Assembly (NCBI RefSeq): GCF_000308675.1
Contig: NZ_BAGE01000041.1
Location: 310,001-374,000 of the forward strand
Length of the DNA: 64,000 nt
Reading direction: 5' to 3'
Source: Nocardia paucivorans NBRC 100373
GTDB taxonomy: Bacteria > Actinomycetota > Actinomycetes > Mycobacteriales > Mycobacteriaceae
Shown here: piece by piece, positions 27,859 to 34,615 of the stretch
Position numbering within the stretch: the first letter of the stretch is position 1
Layout of the letters: every line of letters starts with the position of its first letter
Translations under genes and position numbers: made by a program
Notes under the pieces: model-generated
The model's input: the letters and a program-made list of their open reading frames with translations, nothing else
Told to the model about the DNA's origin: nothing
The model's database searches: none

Positions 27859-28671
27859 TCACCACGAGGTCCACCCCTCCAGCGATTCGACATATTCGGT
27901 CCGAGTGGAGGCCGAGGTGGTCGGCTTGAGCCGCCAGTCACCCGCGTCCCACACCATGATCAGCCGTAGTGCCACCCACAGCCGTTTTCCGTCGACCTGG
28001 GGTCCGCGAGTCGCCAAGCGGACGATCGCCATGTCATCGGCGTAGTCATCGATCTTGAACGCATCCGGGGCCACCAGATAACGGGTGATCGATTCCGGTT
28101 GCTGCTCGGGCAGCCGATCCGCCGCCAACGCCCGGTCGTATGCGGCGATCTGTTGGGCCGTCACCCGCACCTGCCGCACATACAGATCACGATGCGCGGG
28201 ACGGGCATTGAGCCGATAGGTGATCTGCGCCGCCGCCAACGCAGCACCCTGCGGGGTATGCGAATAACCGACTGCCAGACCGTCCTCGATCCGACTCGGA
28301 CCGTCGGAGGTCGAGAACGGCACCGAGGCGCCGTAGACCCGCTGCCACCCCCGCGGCCCGTCGGTGCCCTTGGGCGCGGCGGTCAGCCAATCCGGATCGG
28401 ATGGTTTGCGCTGCCCCGAGGGATCCTGCGGAAGCGGCTGCCCGGCCGGATTGTTCGGAATGTCGACCCGCCGCCCGAACAGGTCGATCTCCGGGGCCGC
28501 GAACCCCTCGGCGACCGGTCCGTCCACCACCGACGGCCCCTCGGCGACCGGCGGATCGTCACGCCCCACGTACACGAACACGCCGACGATCACGATCAGC
28601 GTCAATACCGCCGCGGACGCCACCACGCCGAAGGAGACGCGGTCGCGCGCGTACGGCTCCTTCTCGCTCAC
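27859..28671 (-). CDS. VirB8-like T4SS assembly protein, paralogue of the next upstream gene
   Basis: 270 residues. One N-terminal membrane helix (about 13-35), a Pro-rich linker, then an extracytoplasmic domain. The block GWQRVYGASVPFSTSDGP, then DGLAVGYSHTPQGAALAA and ITYRL, also occurs in modified form in the lipoprotein encoded just upstream, so the two are diverged duplicates. The C terminus VWDAGDWRLKPT resembles the NTF2-like end of VirB8/TcpC. ATG at 28671 overlaps the upstream stop (ATGA). Confidence 0.7.
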   Translation of the reverse strand: MSEKEPYARDRVSFGVVASAAVLTLIVIVGVFVYVGRDDPPVAEGPSVVDGPVAEGFAAPEIDLFGRRVDIPNNPAGQPLPQDPSGQRKPSDPDWLTAAPKGTDGPRGWQRVYGASVPFSTSDGPSRIEDGLAVGYSHTPQGAALAAAQITYRLNARPAHRDLYVRQVRVTAQQIAAYDRALAADRLPEQQPESITRYLVAPDAFKIDDYADDMAIVRLATRGPQVDGKRLWVALRLIMVWDAGDWRLKPTTSASTRTEYVESLEGWTSW

Positions 28672-29309
28672 TTCGGTGCCTCCAAGGGGACGATATCGCC
28701 GGGTAGTTCACTGATCGCATCGATGGGCCGCTCGGTCGACCCCGGGTCCGGTAGCCGTAACCTCCAATCCTCGGCGAACCACTCCACGGTGGTGTGATTC
28801 ACCGCTTTCGAACTGTCCGAATACTCGGTGTAGATGTCGACGCGAGCGCGTTCGTCGGTGTAATCGGTGATCCGGTAGCCGAGCACCCGCGGTAGGTATT
28901 CGGGGGAAGCCGCGCCGGTGATGGACAGCTGCACTCGATTCACCGACCATTCGTCACGCGCGGCGCCCGGCACCAGCTCCCGGGCCACCACATTCGACCA
29001 CTGGCTGTCGGCGGCCACCGACAATCGCACCGTATGGGTTATCGCGGCCACCGCCGCGCCCGGTGGGGAATGCTCGAATCCCGTTGCCGCACCCTCGGAA
29101 TCCGAAGCGGGACCCTGATCGGTATACGGCAGGGGCACTCCCTGGAACGGCTGCCAACGCACCCCGGTGGGCGGCGCGGACAGATCCGGTCCGGACGTGT
29201 CCGACCCGCCACCGCAACCCGCGACGGCGGCCAGAACCACGGCCACCGACGCGCACAGCATCCGTCCCCGGCCACCGGGTCCGGTGGCCGTTTTCACTAT
29301 GGAATTCAT
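28668..29309 (-). CDS. Lipoprotein paralogue of the VirB8-like protein
   Basis: 213 residues. A hydrophobic N-terminal segment ends in a lipobox AAVAGC at about residue 35, so it is probably lipidated. The mature domain shares GVRWQPFQGVPLPYTDQGP, GAATGFEHSPPGAAVAA and a closing AEDWRLRLPDPG block with the neighbouring VirB8-like protein. ATG at 29309 is chosen as the start that puts the hydrophobic segment at a sensible distance from the N terminus; one 14 codons earlier is possible. It likely sits with its paralogue in the periplasm-like zone under the mycomembrane. Confidence 0.65.
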   Translation of the reverse strand: MNSIVKTATGPGGRGRMLCASVAVVLAAVAGCGGGSDTSGPDLSAPPTGVRWQPFQGVPLPYTDQGPASDSEGAATGFEHSPPGAAVAAITHTVRLSVAADSQWSNVVARELVPGAARDEWSVNRVQLSITGAASPEYLPRVLGYRITDYTDERARVDIYTEYSDSSKAVNHTTVEWFAEDWRLRLPDPGSTERPIDAISELPGDIVPLEAPK

Positions 29310-29403
29310 GCGCAGGCCGTTCCCACCCTGCGCCGCACGCTCGCCCCGCATATTCCCGCCGTGAACGGTCCGCCTCCGTGGTCACACACGGTCACTCCTG
29401 CGC

Positions 29404-29673
29404 TCATGCCGGCAGAAACGCCAGCGCGATACCCGAAGCCGTGCTGGCGACCGCGGCGCCGAGCAGGCTCATGAGCACACCGTGCGAGGCGTCGTTCATC
29501 GCCAGGTCGCTGCGGAACACCAACCACAGCTTGCCCGCCGAGACGATCATCCACGCCAGACACACCAGCAACGCGAACCACAACAACCAGTTCAACAGTT
29601 GCGTGAGCGGTTCCAGCACCTCGGCCGGCATTTGTTTGTAGGCGAACACCTCGACCACCCGTACTCCAGACAT
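29404..29673 (-). CDS. Small two-helix T4SS protein, pilin-like
   Basis: 89-90 residues with two hydrophobic helices separated by a short polar turn (LWFALLVCLAWMIVSAGKL and GVLMSLLGAAVASTASGIAL). Size and layout match VirB2/TrbC-type pilins or VirB3. It resembles the next gene upstream in arrangement (WF-LL, GK, Ala/Gly-rich second helix), suggesting an old duplication. ATG at 29673 is preceded directly by an in-frame GTG that could also serve. No cleavable signal peptide is obvious. Confidence 0.6.
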   Translation of the reverse strand: MSGVRVVEVFAYKQMPAEVLEPLTQLLNWLLWFALLVCLAWMIVSAGKLWLVFRSDLAMNDASHGVLMSLLGAAVASTASGIALAFLPA

Positions 29674-29682
29674 CACGGCCTC

Positions 29683-29718
29683 ACGTTCCGATGACGGCTT
29701 ACGTTCCGATGACGGCGT
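29683..29718. repeat. 18-bp tandem duplication spanning a stop codon
   Basis: ACGTTCCGATGACGGC occurs at 29683-29698 and again at 29701-29716, an 18-bp unit repeated in tandem. On the minus strand it copies the last codons (VIGT) and stop of the upstream pilin-like gene, so after the TAA the same residues and a TGA follow in frame. Confidence 0.85.
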
Positions 29719-29995
29719 TCATGATGGTGCCCGCACTGGTGGCGACCACACCGCCGATCATGGCACCGGCCACCATCTTCGGTGACTCCAGCCCACCACC
29801 GGTCCACTTCTCCCAGGCGAATTTTCCACCGGCGTAGATGATTCCGCAGACACCCGACAACAGGACGAACCAGGTGAGGTACCGCACCAGTTGCAAGATC
29901 TTCTCCGAACCGGGAGGGGCCTCCGGAGTCGGGTTGCCCACCTGGGCGAGAAGAGTGCCATAACTCTCGTGCACGGCGAGGAGGACGGTGCTCAT
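29699..29995 (-). CDS. Small two-helix T4SS protein, VirB2/pilin-like
   Basis: 98 residues: a 30-residue N-terminal part, then two hydrophobic helices (YLTWFVLLSGVCGIIYAGG and MVAGAMIGGVVATSAGTIM) around a charged KFAWEKWTGGG loop. This is the arrangement of VirB2/TrbC pilins and of the TcpF-like small proteins of Gram-positive systems. GAAAGG lies 7 nt before the ATG at 29995. The start overlaps the stop of the preceding 55-codon reading frame (ATGA). The last residues are duplicated past the stop. Confidence 0.65.
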   Translation of the reverse strand: MSTVLLAVHESYGTLLAQVGNPTPEAPPGSEKILQLVRYLTWFVLLSGVCGIIYAGGKFAWEKWTGGGLESPKMVAGAMIGGVVATSAGTIMNAVIGT

Positions 29996-30159
29996 CGGGT
30001 GCCTTTCTCGAAAAGGGATGAGGGACGTTCGGCCCCCGCCACTGCGGGGAACCCGGTGGGAACGGTCGAGGCCCGGAAAAGGTAGCCGTGCGTGGCCGCG
30101 GAGGGCGCCCGATCGTGCCGAATGAACTGTGCTAAGGGTAGGTGCTCGGCGACGGTCAC
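29992..30159 (-). CDS. Probable unannotated 55-residue protein in the T4SS operon
   Basis: GTG at 30159 to TGA at 29992 gives 55 codons filling the only large gap in this half of the operon. GAGGAG stands 7 nt before the GTG and the stop overlaps the pilin-like ATG as ATGA, so translational coupling works at the 3' end. About three quarters of third positions are G or C, lower than neighbours, and it uses TTA and CTA leucine codons. The product is soluble and slightly basic (starts VTVAEHLPLAQFIRHDR) and matches nothing I recognise. It may be a real small protein or a translated leader. Confidence 0.45.
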   Translation of the reverse strand: MTVAEHLPLAQFIRHDRAPSAATHGYLFRASTVPTGFPAVAGAERPSSLFEKGTR

Positions 30160-30163
30160 GGCA

Positions 30164-30823
30164 TCACTCCTCGGGCGGTCTCGATCTGGCCTGTTCGGGA
30201 CGACGAGACTCCGCCAGGGCGGCCCGGGCCGCGGAGACGATCTCCCAGCCGATTTCCCGAATCCCTTGCGGCACCTCGTCGAGCGGATCGATCCGGCGCC
30301 GCCGCTGCGGTATCACCGCAACGCCCGGTGTCCACACCGGCAGCTTCTCCGGTTCGACCAACGTCCACTCCTCGTACCACGGCACCTGCCAGATCTGGCC
30401 CGCCAATGCGCCGACCACATCCCGGTAGCGGCGGATCTCGGGAGCCATCCGGCCGGGGCGCGCCGCCACCGTGATCAGACCGAGTACCTGGGAGGGCCCG
30501 GCGAAACCGGAATGGTGCTGGCGCAGCAGATCGTGCGCACGGGTCAATCCCGTGATGGTTTCCCGGGCCACCAGAACGACAAAGGGGGATTCGCGGTCGA
30601 AGACGCCGGGCCAGCGGCGGCCCGAATCCGCCGCTGGCGCAAGCACATGCGCGAGGGTACTGACTCCGGCGCCGCCGTGCACCCCCAGCAGCCAGACCAG
30701 CGGCGCCCGACCGGCTCCGGGGATGGGACGGTCCCAGATGCCGGCGCGGCGGGATTCCGGTGGGGGAACCACACCGGCCTTGGGGTGTTCGGGTCGAGAG
30801 GGAAGATTCATGGCGGCGGTCAT
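30164..30823 (-). CDS. P-loop-like protein with GGAG-x-ST motif (DUF6668-type)
   Basis: 219 residues. VWLLGVHGGAGVSTLAHVL (residues 43-61) has the ParA/MinD-type deviant P-loop but Val replaces the invariant Lys (GGAGVST). VVLVARETITGL and LGLITVAARPGR strands follow, consistent with a small Rossmann-like NTPase fold. It overlaps the ParA-like gene by 4 nt. Such proteins recur beside ParA-like ATPases in actinobacterial transfer loci; whether it hydrolyses nucleotide is doubtful given the missing Lys. Confidence 0.6.
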   Translation of the reverse strand: MTAAMNLPSRPEHPKAGVVPPPESRRAGIWDRPIPGAGRAPLVWLLGVHGGAGVSTLAHVLAPAADSGRRWPGVFDRESPFVVLVARETITGLTRAHDLLRQHHSGFAGPSQVLGLITVAARPGRMAPEIRRYRDVVGALAGQIWQVPWYEEWTLVEPEKLPVWTPGVAVIPQRRRRIDPLDEVPQGIREIGWEIVSAARAALAESRRPEQARSRPPEE

Positions 30824-31701
30824 GATGCCACCCCGGCGAGTAGCTGCCCATAGGCGCGACGGGTCTCATCGGCCAATGCGATATGCCGAACGAGTTCACC
30901 GCGGGCCAGATGTGGGTCGTAGGGGACCTCGGCGATATCGCGAACCCAGCCGGACAGGTGCTCACGCAAATGCTCGGCAACTCGGGAATCGTCGCCGGGA
31001 TGTTGATGCGAGATGACGATGGTGGTGTCTCCGACAATGCCACCACCCATACCGTCGGCGGCCTCACCGAACTCGTCGTCCAGCCATTCCAGGGTGACTC
31101 GCAGGCGATTCGCGGCATCGGTGCGCGCCGGGATCGTCAGGACCAGCGCCACATCCGCGTCGTCGAGCAGTGGACGCAGCTGACGCCCGGCAATCGGGCT
31201 GCCGCCGTCGTAGATCGCGGTATAGCCGGCCTGATCCACGGCGCGCGCCACCGTGAGATAACTCGCACGCCGACGCAGTGGCGCGGCATCCCGCCAGAGC
31301 AGACCTATCCCCGAGGTCGCGCGGGACATACATTCCTTCAAGGGCGCGGGCTCGTCATCACCCCGTCCGTAGAGCCACGATTGCAGACTGATCGGATGCA
31401 GGTGCTCGTCGGCGCCGCGCAAGGCCAGATCCCCACCGGCCAGGGTGGCGTCCACGGCAATGGTCGGGGTGCCGGACATACCGAGCTCACCGGCCAGTCC
31501 CAGTGCCGTCGTGGTGGTTCCGGCGCCGCCGCATCCACCGACCACCAGAATCGGTCGGGGTCTGCGCACGGAGTCCGAAACATCCTTCGACCGCCGCAAC
31601 CGCACCACCGGAGCCTCCGCGTCCGTCGATTCGGCGGGCGGATCGTCTTCCTCGGCGACGGCGGGTGCGTCGTCGAGCCAGCTGCTCCAGTCGTCTCCCA
31701 T
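30820..31701 (-). CDS. ParA/MinD-like P-loop protein with altered Walker A
   Basis: 293 residues. After an acidic 45-residue N terminus, ILVVGGCGGAGTTTTALGLA (51-70) is a ParA/MinD-type P-loop in which Thr replaces the invariant Lys. AVDATLAGGDLALR and a YDGGSP strand follow the ParA order, and VLTIPARTDAANRL is the later conserved block. Likely role: positioning or regulating the secretion complex at the membrane, possibly pairing with the GGAG-VST protein encoded next. It overlaps that gene by 4 nt. Confidence 0.7.
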   Translation of the reverse strand: MGDDWSSWLDDAPAVAEEDDPPAESTDAEAPVVRLRRSKDVSDSVRRPRPILVVGGCGGAGTTTTALGLAGELGMSGTPTIAVDATLAGGDLALRGADEHLHPISLQSWLYGRGDDEPAPLKECMSRATSGIGLLWRDAAPLRRRASYLTVARAVDQAGYTAIYDGGSPIAGRQLRPLLDDADVALVLTIPARTDAANRLRVTLEWLDDEFGEAADGMGGGIVGDTTIVISHQHPGDDSRVAEHLREHLSGWVRDIAEVPYDPHLARGELVRHIALADETRRAYGQLLAGVAS

Positions 31702-31715
31702 CCCTGCACTCTCCT

Positions 31716-32660
31716 CTATCCGGCCGTTATACCCGTGATCAGGGTGCGGCCGTCGATCACCGCGGTGGTGACCGTCTGCTTGCTGTAGGTGGCCGGGGCA
31801 TCGTTCGGTCCGTATTCGGTGATCTCGACCGAATAGCGACCGTCCGCGACGGTCACGATACGCAGGCAGTACTCGGTACCGGGTGCGACGCTGTCGATCC
31901 CGGCCTGAATTCGTTCGGCGGGCGATACCCGCGCATCGGGTGCGACCACCGATCGGGCCGCGGCACCGGAGCGCTCCACGTAGTAGGCGTATTGGAAGCG
32001 CATGATCACATCGGGCCCCGAGGTGGTGTCACCTCGTTCGGCGCCGCGCACCACGGTGTCGGATCGCTCGGTGACACAGCGATTCGCGCCGGCATTCGCC
32101 CGATCCCCCTCGGCGATGAACCGCAGTGCAGCACCATCGTCCGGGCCCGAGCCACGGGACGCGCCCGGGGCGAGCAGATACAACACCACCGCGGCCGCGG
32201 CGGCGAGCAACAGCACGGCGGCCGCCAGAACACCGATCGTGCGCCGCCGCCGGGCCTTCGCCTCCGCATCGTCCGAACGTCCGGCGGCACGACCGATTCG
32301 GGCGGGTTGCGCATCGGAGTCGGCCCAGGGGAACTGCACCAGGTCACCGTCGTCTGCGGCACCCGGCTCAGGGTCGGTGACCCAGTCCGACCAACCACCG
32401 GTGAATCCACTTCGGCGTTCGGAGAGTTCGGTGGGTTCGACGACCGATTCCGCCGACCGGGTGCGAACCCGCGTGGGCACCATGTCTTCGGGAGCTATCT
32501 CGTCGGCGGAGATGTAGTCCGGATAGCGAGCGGGCCCACCGTCGTCCGCCGATACCGTATCGCTCGTCACGCTGTTGTTCGTCCGCTCGGGCGCGGAGTC
32601 CGCATCCTGTGGCTCGAGCGGGTCGTACCAGCGGTCGAGCTTTTTGTACGACTTCAACAT
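31716..32660 (-). CDS. Single-pass membrane protein with extracytoplasmic domain, T4SS operon
   Basis: 314 residues. A long acidic cytoplasmic N terminus (about 1-135) with KARRRR before one transmembrane helix (about 139-165), then an external domain of about 145 residues containing two Cys (in NRCVTER and EYCLRIV) that may pair. The topology and position fit a VirB8/VirB10-like scaffold, but I see no diagnostic motif. The gap to the cutinase gene is 57 nt and to the ParA-like gene 14 nt. Confidence 0.55.
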   Translation of the reverse strand: MLKSYKKLDRWYDPLEPQDADSAPERTNNSVTSDTVSADDGGPARYPDYISADEIAPEDMVPTRVRTRSAESVVEPTELSERRSGFTGGWSDWVTDPEPGAADDGDLVQFPWADSDAQPARIGRAAGRSDDAEAKARRRRTIGVLAAAVLLLAAAAAVVLYLLAPGASRGSGPDDGAALRFIAEGDRANAGANRCVTERSDTVVRGAERGDTTSGPDVIMRFQYAYYVERSGAAARSVVAPDARVSPAERIQAGIDSVAPGTEYCLRIVTVADGRYSVEITEYGPNDAPATYSKQTVTTAVIDGRTLITGITAG

Positions 32661-32717
32661 TCCCCCATTCCCGCAGGCCGGGGCACGTGGTATCGCATCG
32701 TCGAACCCTCTCGGCGA

Positions 32718-34403
32718 TCAGTGGGTGGAGAACGGGTCGGTCTCGGGGGCACCGGGTCGTGCGACAGGTGAAGTCACCGCGGCTCCGCCGAAGGAGGCAC
32801 CGTCGACTCCTGTCCCAAATGGGAATTGTCCCGTACCGGGTGAGGTCGGAGCCGGCGACGCGCCGGAGTCGGACTCGAAGAATCCGGGCGTGGATTCCGG
32901 CTTCCCGGCCCGCGGTAGTCCGACCGACGGCGCGTCGACCGTCCGTGGGGCCTCGCCGCTACCGACGGCCGCATCGATATCGCGAGCGGCCGCGGCGATC
33001 CAGTCCGCGATGAACTTGGTGGGCGCCTCACCGGTGGCCGAGATGGCGGCATTGCCGTAGGCCTGATGCCGCTGGATGGTATCCCAGTAGCGCACCCAGG
33101 TGGTGGTGTTGAGCAGTTCGCTGTTGTCGGTGATGTTGTCCACCACCGCGTCGAATGCCTGGCTCACCAATCGGATACCGGTGGTCGGTGGGATGAGCTG
33201 CGGTATGGCGCCGAGCAGTTTGGTGCCCAACAGCAACAGCGCGGCCGGAGGATTCGCCAGTCCCGCGGTGGCGAGTTCGGCGATCGCGGCCGGGTTCAAC
33301 ACGGTGCGCACCACGGTAACCACCGCGTTCAAACCGATCAGACCGACCTTCAGCAGGGCCCGCATGGCGGCCGGGATATCGAGCGGGGTCCGCGGATCGG
33401 CGGCGTCGGCCAATCGCTCGGAGATCGACTTCTTCGGCGAGATCGACAGATTCGCCAGCGAGGTGCCCTGGATGTCCTCGTTGACCACTTTGGTCACGGT
33501 CTTGATGGAGGTGAACGCCAGCGCCTGCGCGATCGAGGTCAGCGAGGCGATCGGATCGCCGCCGCTGAGCTTGGCCTGGCCGACGATACTGGCCACCGCC
33601 TTGAGGATCGGCGCCCCCTCGGGGGCGTCGCAGGCCAGATCCCCGGCGGCACAGAAACTGGCCACCCGGCCGGTGAGAGCGCCGAAGTTCTTGGCGGTAT
33701 CGCGATCCGGAGCGATACCGCCACCGGCCGCGGGAGTCTGTGGCAGTGCGGCGATCTGCGCCACCTGCGTGCCCTCGGTGCCCGGCGCGGGGTCGGGGGT
33801 CGCCTTCCCCGGCGCACCGGGGAACAGCGGTGCGCCCGGGGTGCGGGTGGGGTCGCCGATGAGGGCCACGGCGGCGATCTTCTCCGCCGGTATGACACCC
33901 TCGCCCCGACCGATCTCCTGGGCGAACACCGAGGCCACATGCGCGCCCTGGGAATAACCGATGATCGCGAACCGGGTGTTGGGGCAGCGTTTGGCCACCG
34001 AATTCGCCATCGAACGCAGACGGGCCAGCCCACCGGTGACCGATTCGGAATACGGTGTGGCGCTGCGGCCATCGATACCGCCGAAACCGGCTTCGTAAGG
34101 GACATAGGCACGTTCGACGAGACCGGGTTCGTGGGCATTGGCCATCAGGGGTCGGAAGACCGTGGACAGCATGCCGGTGTCGGTGGTCGGCGCGGCATCC
34201 GGCGAGGACTCACCGGTGCCCTGAATTCCCAACGCGTACAACGCCGGACAGGTCTGGATCGATAGCGCGGTGGACGGACCCGCCGGATTCGGTGCCTGCG
34301 CATGGACCGAAGGCGCGAGGGCGACGGTACCCGCCGTCGCGGTCGCCACAGTCACGGTGAGTGCGGTCAGCATCCCCGAGATTCTTGCCGTGCATCCAGC
34401 CAT
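32718..34403 (-). CDS. Large cutinase-family secreted protein heading the T4SS operon
   Basis: 561 residues. A signal peptide (about 1-35, ending PSVHAQA) is followed by a cutinase/alpha-beta hydrolase domain: GYSQG with S151, GDLACD with D255 and RHQAYGNAA with H446 as the likely catalytic triad. About 190 residues lie between Asp and His, far more than in ordinary cutinases (about 200-230 residues in total), and contain hydrophobic helices. A Pro/Ser/Thr-rich tail ends it. ATG at 34403 is preferred over a TTG four codons earlier. Cutinase-like enzymes of mycolata act on lipids and esters in the cell envelope. It opens the run of secretion genes and may help remodel the mycomembrane or be a substrate (inference). 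Confidence 0.8.
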   Translation of the reverse strand: MAGCTARISGMLTALTVTVATATAGTVALAPSVHAQAPNPAGPSTALSIQTCPALYALGIQGTGESSPDAAPTTDTGMLSTVFRPLMANAHEPGLVERAYVPYEAGFGGIDGRSATPYSESVTGGLARLRSMANSVAKRCPNTRFAIIGYSQGAHVASVFAQEIGRGEGVIPAEKIAAVALIGDPTRTPGAPLFPGAPGKATPDPAPGTEGTQVAQIAALPQTPAAGGGIAPDRDTAKNFGALTGRVASFCAAGDLACDAPEGAPILKAVASIVGQAKLSGGDPIASLTSIAQALAFTSIKTVTKVVNEDIQGTSLANLSISPKKSISERLADAADPRTPLDIPAAMRALLKVGLIGLNAVVTVVRTVLNPAAIAELATAGLANPPAALLLLGTKLLGAIPQLIPPTTGIRLVSQAFDAVVDNITDNSELLNTTTWVRYWDTIQRHQAYGNAAISATGEAPTKFIADWIAAAARDIDAAVGSGEAPRTVDAPSVGLPRAGKPESTPGFFESDSGASPAPTSPGTGQFPFGTGVDGASFGGAAVTSPVARPGAPETDPFSTH

Positions 34404-34570
34404 AGCGACCCGCAATCCGTCTTGTCACAGTTATCCGAGCGCAATGAAACGCAATTGACCGTAACAGATTTCGGCTATCACCGCTGAAGCGGCGGAAAGT
34501 TTACGTGACCCGTTGGTGACTTCAGGACGCAGCACGGCGATCCGAGGCCCAAACGTTATAAGTTTCCGAT

Positions 34571-34592
34571 CTTGTCGCCCCCCTCCGACAAG
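34571..34592 (-). terminator. Weak hairpin after rel
   Basis: CTTGTCG / CGACAAG, 7-bp stem with a C-rich 8-nt loop, 24 nt past the rel stop. The remaining stretch to 34404 should hold the promoter of the T4SS operon; AT-rich TTATAACG at about 34552-34561 is the only notable element. Confidence 0.35.
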
Positions 34593-34615
34593 CCCCCGTG
34601 ACAGGGCGGTGCCGC

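Noticed and set aside
17174-34403. Integrative conjugative element
   Set aside because: No integrase, relaxase, tRNA or flanking direct repeats seen, and both flanks keep conserved gene order. Treated as a resident locus.
34404-34615. Promoter of the secretion operon
   Set aside because: TTATAACG and a few TTG-type hexamers exist but none with proper spacing; left unassigned.
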